Below, piece by piece: positions 38,320-46,856 of a stretch of DNA of 64,000 bases. The stretch is taken from assembly GCF_022760805.1 (NCBI RefSeq), contig NZ_JAIVFL010000001.1:1798001-1862000 (forward strand), in the 5' to 3' direction. The notes below the pieces were generated by a model. It ran no database searches, was not told the origin of the DNA, and saw only the letters and a list, made by a program, of their open reading frames with translations. This stretch comes from Candidatus Mycolicibacterium alkanivorans. Lineage in GTDB: Bacteria > Actinomycetota > Actinomycetes > Mycobacteriales > Mycobacteriaceae. The stretch's first letter is position 1, and every line of letters starts with the position of its first letter. Both the position numbers and the translations under genes were made by a program.

Positions 38320-38625
38320 ATGGGCGCGTCAGCAGCACCGACCCGGCCGGGCACCAGCGGGCAGCAGGCAACTGAACCCGACGACGTCGTGGACCGCCCG
38401 TGGGTCACCATCGTCTGGGACGACCCGGTGAACCTGATGAACTACGTGACCTACATCTTCCAGAAGCTGTTCGGCTACAGCGAGCCTCAGGCAACCAAAC
38501 TGATGCTCCAGGTCCACAACGAGGGCAAGGCGGTGGTGTCGTCGGGCAGCCGCGAGTCCATGGAAGTCGACGTGTCCAAACTGCATGCGGCCGGCCTGTG
38601 GGCCACCATGCAGCAGGACCGCTGA
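38320..38625 (+). CDS. clpS: ATP-dependent Clp protease adaptor ClpS
   Basis: 101-residue N-recognin that hands proteins with destabilising N-terminal residues to ClpC1P. The core [16 protein letters not shown] (substrate pocket with the Asp-Asp pair) and the helix with [14 protein letters not shown] are complete. I use the ATG at 38320; the upstream N-terminal extension in frame lacks homology. It leads a plus-strand run of overlapping genes down to rdgB. Confidence 0.95.
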   Translation: MGASAAPTRPGTSGQQATEPDDVVDRPWVTIVWDDPVNLMNYVTYIFQKLFGYSEPQATKLMLQVHNEGKAVVSSGSRESMEVDVSKLHAAGLWATMQQDR

Positions 38626-38640
38626 GCGCGGCGCTGATTC

Positions 38641-39228
38641 GTGCGCAAATGGAAGCGGGTCGACACCGCTGACGGTCCCCGTTTCCGGTCCGCTCTGGCT
38701 CCGCACGAGGCGGCGCTGCTGAAGAACATGGTGACCTCGGTGCAGGGCATGCTCGACGAGTGGGAGGCGGCGGCCCCGTCCGACCCGCTGACCCAGATCA
38801 CCGGGATCCGCACCGGCCACTCCCAGCCGCCCGAGGACGCGACGATGCGCCGGCTGCTACCCGACTTCTTCGAGCCCCAACGTGATCACCCGGCCGGCTC
38901 GGCGGCCGCCGAGAGTCTCAACGGTGCGCTGCGTGGCCTGCACGAGCCGGACATCATTGACGCGAAAAAGGCTGCTGCACAACGGCTTTTGGATACCTTG
39001 CCCGACGACGGCGGTCGGTTCGAGCTCACCGAGGCCGACGCCAACGCCTGGGTCTCGGCGGTCAACGACGTGCGACTGGCGCTGGGCACCATGCTGGAGA
39101 TCGGTCCCGATGGCCCGGACCGTCTTCCCGCCGATCATCCGCTGGCCGGGCATCTCGACGTTTACCAGTGGCTGACCGTGCTGCAGGAGTATCTGGTGCT
39201 GGGCCTGATGGGCAAGCCCATCCGATGA
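38641..39228 (+). CDS. DUF2017 conserved protein
   Basis: 195-residue soluble protein starting at a GTG 15 bases after clpS. Segments LAPHEAALLKNMVTSV and FELTEADANAWVSAVNDVRLALGT fit family DUF2017; the orthologue is Rv1332. It is alpha-helical and acidic. Some databases call it a transcriptional regulator, but I see no DNA-binding motif. The next gene overlaps its stop codon (ATGA), implying coupled translation. Confidence 0.85.
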   Translation: MRKWKRVDTADGPRFRSALAPHEAALLKNMVTSVQGMLDEWEAAAPSDPLTQITGIRTGHSQPPEDATMRRLLPDFFEPQRDHPAGSAAAESLNGALRGLHEPDIIDAKKAAAQRLLDTLPDDGGRFELTEADANAWVSAVNDVRLALGTMLEIGPDGPDRLPADHPLAGHLDVYQWLTVLQEYLVLGLMGKPIR

Positions 39229-40262
39229 GCGCAGGCGCGATCACCGACGTCGAGGGCATTCTGGTCGGCCAGCACCACCGCCTCGATGCCGACGCGACGC
39301 TCGGTTCGGGGTGGGCGTCCGGCACCACCGTCGTCATCGCTCCGAGCGGGACCGTCGGGGCGGTCGACGTCCGCGGCGGCGCACCCGGCACCCGCGAGAC
39401 CGACCTGCTCGACCCGTCCAACAGCGTCCGGCATGCCGACGCGGTGGTGCTCACCGGCGGCAGTGCCTACGGCCTGGCCGCCGCCGACGGGGTGATGACC
39501 TGGCTCGAGGAGCAGGGCCGCGGCGTCAAGATGGACGGCGGCGTGGTGCCGATAGTTCCAACCGCGGCGATTTTCGATCTTCCCGTCGGCGGCTGGGCGT
39601 GCCGGCCGACCGCCGACTTCGGCTACCGGGCAGCGGCGTCAGCCGGGGCGGATGTCGCCGTGGGCACCGTGGGAGCCGGTGTCGGCGCCCGCGCCGGGGT
39701 GCTCAAGGGCGGCCTCGGTACCGCCTCGATCACCCTGGACTCCGGGGTGACCGTCGGCGCCGTCGTCGCGGTCAACAGTGCGGGCAATGTCATCGACCCC
39801 GCCACCGGCCTGCCGTGGATGGCCCACCTGATCGCCGAGTTCGGGCTGGTCGCACCGCCCGCCGAGCAGATCGCCGCGCTGGCGGCCCGCGATGGCGAAC
39901 TCAACGCGCTCAACACCACCATCGCGGTGGTCGCCACCGACGCCGCGCTGTCACCGGCGGCCTGTCACCGCTTCGCCGTCGCCGCCCAGGACGGTCTGGC
40001 CCACACCATCCGGCCGGCCCACACCCCGCTGGACGGCGACACCGTCTTCGCTTTGGCCACCGGTCGCGTCGTCGTCGAACCCGACCCGGACACCCCGGTC
40101 GCCATGTCACCGGAAACCAAGCTGGTCGCCTCGCTCGGTGCCGCGGGGGCAGACTGTTTGGCGCGCGCGGTACTGGTCGCTGTGATGGCTGCCGAGCAGG
40201 TGGCTGGAATACCGACCTACCGCGACATGTCGCCCGGAGCGTTCGGGGCGAACGCCCACTGA
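39225..40262 (+). CDS. P1/S58 family (DmpA/NylC-type) autoprocessing hydrolase
   Basis: 345-residue N-terminal nucleophile hydrolase of the P1 family, corresponding to Rv1333. These proteins cut themselves to free a Thr/Ser nucleophile at the start of the C-terminal subunit. Here the candidate site is N230/T231 in LNALNTTIAVVATDA, giving subunits of about 230 and 115 residues. The glycine-rich VLTGGSAYGLAAADGVMTW and GTVGAGVGARAG segments are typical. The Asn-Thr pair resembles the nylon hydrolase NylC subgroup. Natural substrate unknown. Confidence 0.85.
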   Translation: MSAGAITDVEGILVGQHHRLDADATLGSGWASGTTVVIAPSGTVGAVDVRGGAPGTRETDLLDPSNSVRHADAVVLTGGSAYGLAAADGVMTWLEEQGRGVKMDGGVVPIVPTAAIFDLPVGGWACRPTADFGYRAAASAGADVAVGTVGAGVGARAGVLKGGLGTASITLDSGVTVGAVVAVNSAGNVIDPATGLPWMAHLIAEFGLVAPPAEQIAALAARDGELNALNTTIAVVATDAALSPAACHRFAVAAQDGLAHTIRPAHTPLDGDTVFALATGRVVVEPDPDTPVAMSPETKLVASLGAAGADCLARAVLVAVMAAEQVAGIPTYRDMSPGAFGANAH

Positions 40263-40291
40263 ACGAGGCGCTGCAAGGAGGAGCCTCCGCC

Positions 40292-40726
40292 GTGCTGGTG
40301 ATCCGTGCCGACTTGGTCGACGCCATGATCGACCACGCCCGCGCGGATCACCCCGACGAGGCGTGCGGTGTGCTGGCCGGGCCGGACGGGTCCGATCGCC
40401 CGGAGCGGCACGTCGCGATGCTCAACGCCGAACGGTCGCCGACGTTCTACCGCTTCGACTCCGGCGAGCAGCTCAAGGTGTGGCGGAAGATGGACGCCGA
40501 CGACGAGGTTCCCGTTGTCATCTACCACTCGCACACCGCGACTGAGGCCTACCCCAGCCGCACCGACATCGCGTATGCCTCCGAACCCGACGCGCACTAC
40601 GTCCTGGTCTCCACCCGCGATCCGGAGCGACACGAGCTCCGCAGCTACCGGATCCAAGACGGTGTGGTCACCGAGGAACCCGTCACCATCGTCGACCGCT
40701 ACGAGCCATCCGAAAGGCGCCCATGA
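40292..40726 (+). CDS. mec: CysO-cysteine peptidase (JAMM metalloprotease) Mec
   Basis: 144-residue JAB1/MPN+ zinc protease that releases cysteine from the CysO-cysteine adduct by cutting after CysO's terminal diglycine. The JAMM residues are E23 and the HxHx7SxxD motif HSHTATEAYPSRTD (H79, H81, S89, D92). AAGGAGGA lies ten bases before the GTG start. It overlaps cysO by four bases. The enzyme appears intact even though the partner synthase gene cysM is missing. Confidence 0.94.
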   Translation: MLVIRADLVDAMIDHARADHPDEACGVLAGPDGSDRPERHVAMLNAERSPTFYRFDSGEQLKVWRKMDADDEVPVVIYHSHTATEAYPSRTDIAYASEPDAHYVLVSTRDPERHELRSYRIQDGVVTEEPVTIVDRYEPSERRP

Positions 40727-41067
40727 CTGTCACCGTGTCCATCCCGACCATCCTGCGCAGCCACACCGGTGGTGAAAAGCGGGTCAGCGCGACCGGTTCC
40801 ACATTGGAGGCGGTGATCGCCGACCTCGAGGCCAACTACTCGGGTATTTCCGAGCGGCTGGTCGATGGCGGCAAGCTCAACCGGTTCGTCAACATCTACG
40901 TCAACGACGAGGACGTCCGGTTCTCCGGTGGGCTGGGCACGCAGATCGCCGACGGCGACTCCGTGACGATCCTGCCCGCCGTAGCAGGCGGCGCCTGTCG
41001 ACCGGGTGCCTACGCCGGTAGCCTGGATGATGCAGAGGAGGCGCTGGACGGCCAGCTCTGGGCATGA
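40723..41067 (+). CDS. cysO: Sulfur carrier protein CysO with CysM-derived C-terminal tail
   Basis: 114-residue product. Residues 1-90 are a ubiquitin-like (ThiS/MoaD) sulfur carrier ending in the functional LPAVAGG, whose glycine must be free to be thiocarboxylated. In M. tuberculosis CysO the protein stops there. Here the frame continues for 24 residues (ACRP then [20 protein letters not shown]), and the last 20 match my recollection of the C-terminus of CysM. The simplest reading is an in-frame deletion of cysM joining the two genes. The carrier would need cleavage, for example by Mec, to become active. Confidence 0.85.
   Translation: MTVTVSIPTILRSHTGGEKRVSATGSTLEAVIADLEANYSGISERLVDGGKLNRFVNIYVNDEDVRFSGGLGTQIADGDSVTILPAVAGGACRPGAYAGSLDDAEEALDGQLWA
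41003..41067 (+). pseudogene. C-terminal remnant of cysM, fused in frame to cysO
   Basis: About 20 codons that read as the extreme C-terminus of O-phosphoserine sulfhydrylase CysM ([11 protein letters not shown]...GQLWA), with no trace of the first 300 or so codons, including the PLP lysine region. It shares the stop codon of the cysO reading frame and lies 20 bases before the rhomboid gene, the normal downstream neighbour of cysM. The identity is from memory and should be confirmed by alignment. Confidence 0.75.
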
Positions 41068-41087
41068 CGTCGGAGGATGGGTAGCGG

Positions 41088-41756
41088 ATGAACCAGCCAT
41101 TGGGCTATCCGGCGACCCCGCCGCCCGAGCCCAAGGCGCCTGCCTGGAAGGTCGGCGGCGCCACCATCGTGTCGTTCGTGGTGCTGCTCTATCTCATCGA
41201 ACTCGTCGACCAGCTGTCCGACCACTCCCTGGACCGCAACGGAATCCGGCCCCTGGAGACCGACGGCCTGTGGGGTGTGATCTTCGCGCCGCTGCTGCAC
41301 GGGAGCTGGCAGCACCTGGCCGCCAACACCGTGCCCGCGCTGGTGCTGGGCTTCCTGGTCACGCTGGCCGGGATGTCGCGGTTCGTGTGGGCCACCGCGA
41401 TCATCTGGATCGTCGGCGGCCTGGGCACCTGGCTGATCGGCAACGTCGGCTGCGGGCTGGAGACCAACCACATCGGCGCCTCCGGGCTGATCTTCGGCTG
41501 GCTGACGTTCCTGCTCGTGTTCGGCTGGTTCACCCGGCACATCTGGTGGATCGTCACCGGCGTCGTGGTACTGCTGGTCTACGGCGGCGTGCTGTGGGGC
41601 GCGGTCCCCGAACTCGACCGCTGCGGCGGGGTGTCCTGGCAGGGCCATCTGTGCGGTGCGATCGCCGGCGTGCTCGCCGCCTACTGGCTGTCCGGCCCGG
41701 AACGCACGGCCAGGGAACGCAAGAAGGCCGGTCAGCTGCCGCGCCTGACCTCATGA
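41088..41756 (+). CDS. Rhomboid family intramembrane serine protease
   Basis: 222-residue polytopic protein corresponding to Rv1337. The catalytic serine lies in [12 protein letters not shown] and the histidine in [17 protein letters not shown], both within membrane helices, as in active rhomboids. A proline-rich cytosolic N-terminus (about 25 residues) precedes about six transmembrane segments. The murI start overlaps its stop (ATGA). Confidence 0.9.
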   Translation: MNQPLGYPATPPPEPKAPAWKVGGATIVSFVVLLYLIELVDQLSDHSLDRNGIRPLETDGLWGVIFAPLLHGSWQHLAANTVPALVLGFLVTLAGMSRFVWATAIIWIVGGLGTWLIGNVGCGLETNHIGASGLIFGWLTFLLVFGWFTRHIWWIVTGVVVLLVYGGVLWGAVPELDRCGGVSWQGHLCGAIAGVLAAYWLSGPERTARERKKAGQLPRLTS

Positions 41757-42574
41757 GCGACCGCTTCGCGCCGGTCGGGATCTTCGACTCCGGCGTCGGC
41801 GGGCTGACCGTCGCGCGTTCGATCATCGACCAACTGCCCGACGAGGACATCATCTACGTCGGCGACACCGCCAACGGACCGTACGGTCCGCTGAGCATCC
41901 CCGATGTCCGCGCGCACGCCCTGGCCGTCGGCGACGACCTCGTCGAGCGGGGGGTCAAGGCGCTCGTCATCGCGTGCAACACCGCGTCGTCGGCCTGCCT
42001 GCGCGACGCCCGGGAACGCTACGACGTGCCCGTCGTTGAGGTGATCCTGCCGGCCGTCCGTCGGGCGGTGGCCACCACCCGCACCGGGCGCATCGGCGTG
42101 ATCGGCACTCAGGCCACCATCGCCTCCGGCGCCTACCAGGACGCGTTCGCCGCCGCCCGCGACGTCGACGTCGCCGCGGCGGCCTGCCCGCGGTTCGTCG
42201 ACTTCGTCGAGCGTGGCGTCACCAGCGGACGGCAGGTACTCAATCTCGCCGAGGGCTACCTCGAGCCGCTGCAGCGCGCGCAGGTCGACACTCTGGTGCT
42301 CGGCTGCACGCACTACCCGCTGCTGTCCGGGCTGATCCAGCTGGCGATGGGCGACGAGGTCACTCTGGTGTCCAGCGCCGAGGAGACCGCGAAGGATCTG
42401 CTGCGCGTGTTGACCGAACGCGACCTGCTGCGCCCGCACGACGCTCCGCCGGCGACGCGGGTCTTCGAGGCGACCGGTGACCCGGAGTCGTTCCTCGTTC
42501 TGGCGTCGCGTTTCCTGGGACCGGCGATCACGGGTGTCCAACCTGTTCAGCGTCACGTCGGCGCTCAGAAGTGA
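41753..42574 (+). CDS. murI: Glutamate racemase
   Basis: 273-residue cytoplasmic enzyme producing D-glutamate for peptidoglycan. The two catalytic cysteines are C75 in [10 protein letters not shown] and C185 in [10 protein letters not shown]; the N-terminal [14 protein letters not shown] loop is standard. It overlaps the rhomboid gene by four bases and is followed by the MBL-fold gene after 57 bases. The order rhomboid-murI-MBL is the same as Rv1337-Rv1339. Confidence 0.96.
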   Translation: MSDRFAPVGIFDSGVGGLTVARSIIDQLPDEDIIYVGDTANGPYGPLSIPDVRAHALAVGDDLVERGVKALVIACNTASSACLRDARERYDVPVVEVILPAVRRAVATTRTGRIGVIGTQATIASGAYQDAFAAARDVDVAAAACPRFVDFVERGVTSGRQVLNLAEGYLEPLQRAQVDTLVLGCTHYPLLSGLIQLAMGDEVTLVSSAEETAKDLLRVLTERDLLRPHDAPPATRVFEATGDPESFLVLASRFLGPAITGVQPVQRHVGAQK

Positions 42575-42631
42575 TTCTCAAGGTCAAAGCCGCGAAGTTC
42601 TCCTCTCGGGGCAGCCGGGCATGGCAAGCTT

Positions 42632-43405
42632 GTGGCTGTGCGAATCACCGTCCTCGGTTGCTCCGGCAGTGTTGTCGGGCCCGATTCGCCGGCGTCCGGC
42701 TACCTGCTGACCGCTCCTGACACCCCGCCGCTCGTGCTCGACTTCGGTGGCGGCGTGCTCGGTGCGCTGCAGCGCTATGCCGACCCCAACGACGTTCACG
42801 TCCTGCTGTCGCATTTGCACGCCGATCACTGCCTGGACCTTCCCGGCCTGTTCGTGTGGCGGCGCTACCACCCGACACCGGCCAAGGGCCGCGGCACCAT
42901 ATACGGGCCGAGCGATACCTGGACCCGGCTGGCGGCGGCGTCCTCCCCGCGGGGCGGTGAGCTCGACGACTTCTCCGATCTCTTCGAGATCCGGCACTGG
43001 ATCGACGGTCAGCCCGTCCAGGTCGGTGCGCTCGGTGTGCTGCCCAAGCTGGTCACCCACCCGACCGAGTCGTTCGGGATGCGCATCACCGATCCGTCGG
43101 GTGCCACGCTGGTCTACAGCGGTGACACCGGCATGTGCGAGTCGCTGGTCGAGCTGGCCACCGGCGCCGATGTCTTCCTCTGCGAGGCCTCCTGGACGCA
43201 TGCCCCGGAGCGTCCGCCGCACCTGCATCTGTCGGGCACCGAGGCGGGGCAGGTCGCCAACCGGGCCGGTGTCGGTGAACTGCTGCTGACCCACATCCCG
43301 CCGTGGACGTCGCGCGAGGACGTCATCAGCGAGGCCAAGGCCGAGTTCGACGGTCCGATGCACGCCGTGGTCTGCGGGGAGAGCATCGACGTCCGCCGGT
43401 CCTGA
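42632..43405 (+). CDS. MBL-fold cyclic nucleotide phosphodiesterase (Rv1339-like)
   Basis: 257-residue metallo-beta-lactamase-fold protein with the metal motif HLHADH (H61, H63, D65, H66) and further ligands in THPTESFG and YSGDTG. The M. tuberculosis orthologue Rv1339 has been described as an atypical class II cAMP phosphodiesterase. Two adenylate cyclases are in this window, so synthesis and breakdown of cAMP are both represented. The GTG at 42632 gives MAVRITVLGCSGSVVG; the next gene starts 21 bases after the stop. Confidence 0.88.
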   Translation: MAVRITVLGCSGSVVGPDSPASGYLLTAPDTPPLVLDFGGGVLGALQRYADPNDVHVLLSHLHADHCLDLPGLFVWRRYHPTPAKGRGTIYGPSDTWTRLAAASSPRGGELDDFSDLFEIRHWIDGQPVQVGALGVLPKLVTHPTESFGMRITDPSGATLVYSGDTGMCESLVELATGADVFLCEASWTHAPERPPHLHLSGTEAGQVANRAGVGELLLTHIPPWTSREDVISEAKAEFDGPMHAVVCGESIDVRRS

Positions 43406-43426
43406 CCGCTCGGCTAGTGTTGCCAG

Positions 43427-44206
43427 GTGTCACGACGACAAGACGGCAGGCTTGACGACGAACTGCGGCCGGTGACCATCAGCCGCGGCTTCACCTCCCA
43501 CCCGGCCGGTTCGGTTCTGATCAGCTTCGGTGAAACCCGGGTCATGTGCACGGCCAGCGTCACCGAGGGCGTGCCCCGCTGGCGTAAAGGCTCAGGGGAG
43601 GGCTGGCTGACCGCCGAGTACGCAATGCTGCCCGGTGCCACCCACACTCGCTCGGACCGTGAGTCGGTCAAGGGCCGCCTCGGTGGGCGCACCCAGGAGA
43701 TCAGCCGGCTGGTAGGCCGCTCGCTGCGGGCCTGCATCGACCTGAAAGCGTTGGGCGAGAACACCATCGCCATCGACTGCGACGTGCTGCAGGCCGACGG
43801 CGGCACCCGCACGGCCGCGATCACCGGGGCCTACGTCGCACTGTCGGATGCCATCACCTACCTGGCCGCCGCGGGCAAACTGTCTGACCCCAAGCCGCTG
43901 TCGTGCGCGATCGCGGCGGTGAGCGTCGGCGTGGTGGACGGTCGGGTGCGCCTGGATCTGCCCTACGAGGAGGATTCACGCGCCGAGGTCGACATGAACG
44001 TGGTGGCCACCGACACCGGAACACTGGTGGAGATCCAGGGCACCGGGGAAGGTGCGACGTTCCCGCGCTCGACGCTGGACAAGATGCTCGACGTGGCGCT
44101 CGCCGGCTGCGAGACGCTGTTCGCCATCCAACGCGAGGTCCTGGCGCAGCCCTATCCCGGCGTGCTGCCCGAAGGGCCGCCGGCCAAGAAGGCGTTCGGC
44201 AGCTGA
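43427..44206 (+). CDS. rph: Ribonuclease PH
   Basis: 259-residue phosphorolytic 3'-5' exoribonuclease that trims tRNA 3' ends. Conserved segments: [32 protein letters not shown], the RNA-binding [16 protein letters not shown] and [23 protein letters not shown]. The start is a GTG. It is separated by 31 bases from rdgB and corresponds to Rv1340. Confidence 0.96.
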   Translation: MSRRQDGRLDDELRPVTISRGFTSHPAGSVLISFGETRVMCTASVTEGVPRWRKGSGEGWLTAEYAMLPGATHTRSDRESVKGRLGGRTQEISRLVGRSLRACIDLKALGENTIAIDCDVLQADGGTRTAAITGAYVALSDAITYLAAAGKLSDPKPLSCAIAAVSVGVVDGRVRLDLPYEEDSRAEVDMNVVATDTGTLVEIQGTGEGATFPRSTLDKMLDVALAGCETLFAIQREVLAQPYPGVLPEGPPAKKAFGS

Positions 44207-44237
44207 CGATGGCGCCGCTCCCCGTCGTCGCCGGCGC

Positions 44238-44849
44238 GTGACCACCGTTGTGGTCGCCAGCCGCAATCGCAAGAAGCTGGCCGAACTGCGCCGCGTCCTC
44301 GACGCCGCCGGCGTCTCCGGGCTGACCCTGGTGTCCCTCGACGACGTGCCGCCCTTCGACGAGGCGCCCGAGACCGGGGCGACGTTCGAGGAGAACGCGT
44401 TGGCCAAGGCGCGCGACGCCTACGCCGCCACCGGGCTGGCGACCGTCGCCGACGACTCCGGACTGGAAGTCGTGGCACTCAACGGGATGCCTGGGGTGCT
44501 CTCGGCGCGGTGGTCGGGTGCCCACGGTGACGACGTCGCCAACTACACACTGCTGCTGGCCCAGTTGCGCGACGTTCCCGACGAACGCCGCGCGGCGGCG
44601 TTCGCGTCGGCGTGCGCGCTGGTCTACGGTCCCGGTGACGACGACAGTGTGGTGGTGCGTGGGGTATGGCCCGGGGCGATCGCCCGGGAGCCGCGCGGCG
44701 AGGGGGGCTTCGGCTACGACCCGGTCTTCGTTCCCGAGGGCGAGACGCGCAGCGCCGCGCAATTGACCGCTTCAGAGAAGGACGCGGTGTCGCATCGCGG
44801 CCGAGCGCTGGCCCTTCTGCTGCCGGCGCTGCGCGCTCTGGCGGGCTGA
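44238..44849 (+). CDS. rdgB: dITP/XTP pyrophosphatase (RdgB/HAM1)
   Basis: 203-residue house-cleaning nucleotide hydrolase removing dITP, ITP and XTP. Signature segments: VVASRNRKKLAELRRVL at the N-terminus, the metal-binding TVADDSGLEVVAL and GGFGYDPVFVP. The GTG at 44238 is used because it puts the conserved strand right at the N-terminus; an upstream in-frame stretch is only shadow of rph. It ends the plus-strand operon, converging with the DUF3817/lprD pair. Confidence 0.94.
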   Translation: MTTVVVASRNRKKLAELRRVLDAAGVSGLTLVSLDDVPPFDEAPETGATFEENALAKARDAYAATGLATVADDSGLEVVALNGMPGVLSARWSGAHGDDVANYTLLLAQLRDVPDERRAAAFASACALVYGPGDDDSVVVRGVWPGAIAREPRGEGGFGYDPVFVPEGETRSAAQLTASEKDAVSHRGRALALLLPALRALAG

Positions 44850-44919
44850 GGCACCGCGATCGACGTCGCGAGCCGGGCCGGTGGCGACGCTCCCGTGACG
44901 GGACTCATCCGCCAGCAGA

Positions 44920-45279
44920 TCAGAGGTTGAACCGGGCCTTGAGGTCGCGGGTCTGTACCTGCTCGACGATGATGCCCAGCAGCGGGATGGTGCCGGCCAG
45001 CAGCACGCCGATGGTCTTGGCGATCGGCCAGCGGACCTTCACCGCGAGGTTGGCGGTGAACAACAGGTAGATGAAGTACACCCAGCCGTGCACCACGCCG
45101 ATCCAACTCGGCGGGTTGTCCACCTTCACGATGTACTTCATCACCATCTCGTAGCACAGCGCGATCAGCCAGATACCGGTCGTCCACGCCATGACCCGGT
45201 AGCCGTTGAGGGCGGTGCGGAGCTTCTCGACCGGGACGATCGGCTGGGCGTGTGCCTCCGGGGTGTCGGGTGCGCTCAT
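44920..45279 (-). CDS. DUF3817 membrane protein (Rv1342c-like)
   Basis: 119-residue protein with about three transmembrane segments (residues 30-48, 62-80, 88-105) and the family pattern HGWVYFIYLLFTANLAVK. It begins inside the end of the lprD-like gene (four-base overlap). It is the conserved member of the family in this neighbourhood; the other member is at 24083-24469. Function unknown. Confidence 0.85.
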   Translation of the reverse strand: MSAPDTPEAHAQPIVPVEKLRTALNGYRVMAWTTGIWLIALCYEMVMKYIVKVDNPPSWIGVVHGWVYFIYLLFTANLAVKVRWPIAKTIGVLLAGTIPLLGIIVEQVQTRDLKARFNL

Positions 45280-45671
45280 ATAGCGGTCCTATTCTGGTGA
45301 TGGTCGTTCGCCTCATCGGCTTTGGCGAGCTCGGCCAGATAGGCGTTGTACTCCCGCAGAGCGGGATCTTGGACAGCGGATTGTGTTGCAGCCGTTGGGC
45401 GTTCTGGCAGAAGTCCGGCCGGGATCTCGGTGACGGCCGCTGCTGCCGCGGGCTGCTGGGGCGGGGCTTCCTCGTAGCGGACGAACTTGCGGTAGGCGTA
45501 GATGCAGAAGCCCGCGAACGCGGGCCACTGCAAGGCGTAGCCGAGGTTCTGAAAGCTGCCCGACGTCGACTCGTACCGGGTCCACTGCCACCAGCCCAGC
45601 GCCAGGCAGCCGCCGGCCGCGATGATCACCAAAGGGATCAGCGCATACTTGCGGCGGCGGGTCGTGGACAC
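45276..45671 (-). CDS. lprD: LprD-like membrane/lipoprotein
   Basis: 131-residue protein starting at a GTG (MSTTRRRKYALIPL). A hydrophobic segment with IIAAGGCLALGWWQW may be a lipobox (AGGC) or simply a membrane anchor; a second hydrophobic stretch follows at LQWPAFAGFCIYAYRKF. The C-terminus is proline/alanine-rich, then ends acidic. The order with the DUF3817 gene matches Rv1343c (LprD)-Rv1342c. Two hydrophobic segments make a true lipoprotein doubtful. Confidence 0.8.
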   Translation of the reverse strand: MSTTRRRKYALIPLVIIAAGGCLALGWWQWTRYESTSGSFQNLGYALQWPAFAGFCIYAYRKFVRYEEAPPQQPAAAAAVTEIPAGLLPERPTAATQSAVQDPALREYNAYLAELAKADEANDHHQNRTAI

Positions 45672-45747
45672 ACCACGACGGTACCGTGCAAGATGGGTCG
45701 CATCACCGAGAGGATCGTCGCGCCGCAAGGCTAGAATCTGTGCGTCC

Positions 45748-45831
45748 GCGGGCGTGGTGGAACTGGCAGACACCCGGGCTTTAGGTGCCCGTGCTCGAAA
45801 GAGCGTGAGGGTTCGAGTCCCTCCGCCCGCA
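45748..45831 (+). tRNA. tRNA-Leu (anticodon UAG)
   Basis: 84-base class II tRNA. Acceptor arm GCGGGCG pairs with CGCCCGC, the anticodon stem CGGGC/GCCCG encloses loop TTTAGGT with anticodon TAG, the long variable arm is GTGCTCGAAAGAGCGT, and the T arm has GGTTCGAGTCC. CCA is not encoded. It marks the end of the block shared with the Rv1301-Rv1343c region. Confidence 0.95.
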
Positions 45832-46187
45832 CGATTACGATTGAGTCGCGTCGCTGAACATGTTGGTCGCCACACGCCGGCAATGCGATCGCGATGGATT
45901 GCTTCGTTATGCGTCAATCGTCGGACGCGGATTCCGCCACTGCGTTGACGCTGGAGAACCTACCGCCGCCGCTGAACGACTCGGGATCACAAAGTGAACG
46001 CCAAGTGTCCGCAGGCCGTCGTGTTCTGGCGTCAGACCAACACGCTCGTCATTGAACGGTGGGCGAACATCATCGGAACATCGACGCGGATCGGCGGCGG
46101 GCGACCGATGACGACCGATGATGATGGCGACCAATTTTGACTGTGCCGCCTTGAGTGCGGGAATGTGCGCGATGGGAGATTTCTTCG
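45832..46187. other. Gap downstream of tRNA-Leu
   Basis: 356 bases with no gene that I recognise on either strand. No repeat of the tRNA 3' end and no integrase fragment were found, so this is not a demonstrable attachment site. It presumably carries the promoter of the PhoU-like gene. Confidence 0.4.
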
Positions 46188-46853
46188 ATGCGGACCGTGT
46201 TTCACGAGAAACTCGATGAGCTGACTGGCCAGCTCGCTAAGCTGTGCGGCCAGGCCGGGCTGTCGATGAAGAGCGCAACCCAGGCGCTGCTCGATGCCGA
46301 CCTAGCTGCAGCCGAACAGGTCATCAGCGACCACGACCAGATGGGGGCGCTGCGGGCGACAGCCGAGCAAGCCGCTTTCGCGTTGCTGGCGCTGCAACAG
46401 CCGGTGGCCGGTGACCTGCGGGTGGTCTTCAGTGCGATCCAGATCATCGGCGACGTTGAACGCATGGATGCCCTGGCGGTGCACGTCGCCAAGATCGCCC
46501 GACTGCGCTACCCCGACCACGTGGTGTACGGCGAGGTCAGTGACTGCTTCGCCGATATGGGCAGGCTCGCCGTCGAGCTCGGTGAGAGCGCCCGACAGGT
46601 TCTGCTGACCCCTGACCCAGCGGCGGCCGCCCGTCTGCGCGAAGAGGACAACGCGATGGATGACCTCTACCGCCGCCTGTTCGGCCTGCTGATGAGTCCG
46701 ACTTGGCAGCACGGTGTACCCGCTGCGGTCGACACCGCGCTACTCGGGCGCTTCTACGAACGCTTCGCCGACCACGCCGTCGAGGTCGGCCGCCGCGTCA
46801 TCTTCGTCGCCACCGGAACACTGCCTGCCGAGGAAGACATCTCCACCTACTGA
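46188..46853 (+). CDS. PhoU/PhoY-family phosphate signalling protein
   Basis: 221-residue all-helical protein with two PhoU three-helix repeats. Metal-binding acidic motifs appear as [16 protein letters not shown] in the first repeat and [19 protein letters not shown] in the second. It starts [16 protein letters not shown] like mycobacterial PhoY2, which restrains the SenX3-RegX3 phosphate response. No pst or phoR genes are nearby; instead a P-type ATPase remnant follows directly, so it may have served a transporter other than Pst. It could be an extra PhoY paralogue. Confidence 0.88.
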   Translation: MRTVFHEKLDELTGQLAKLCGQAGLSMKSATQALLDADLAAAEQVISDHDQMGALRATAEQAAFALLALQQPVAGDLRVVFSAIQIIGDVERMDALAVHVAKIARLRYPDHVVYGEVSDCFADMGRLAVELGESARQVLLTPDPAAAARLREEDNAMDDLYRRLFGLLMSPTWQHGVPAAVDTALLGRFYERFADHAVEVGRRVIFVATGTLPAEEDISTY

Positions 46854-46856
46854 CAG

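Noticed and set aside
45832..46187. Attachment site for an integrated element at tRNA-Leu
   Set aside because: No direct repeat of the tRNA 3' end and no integrase gene are visible in the window.
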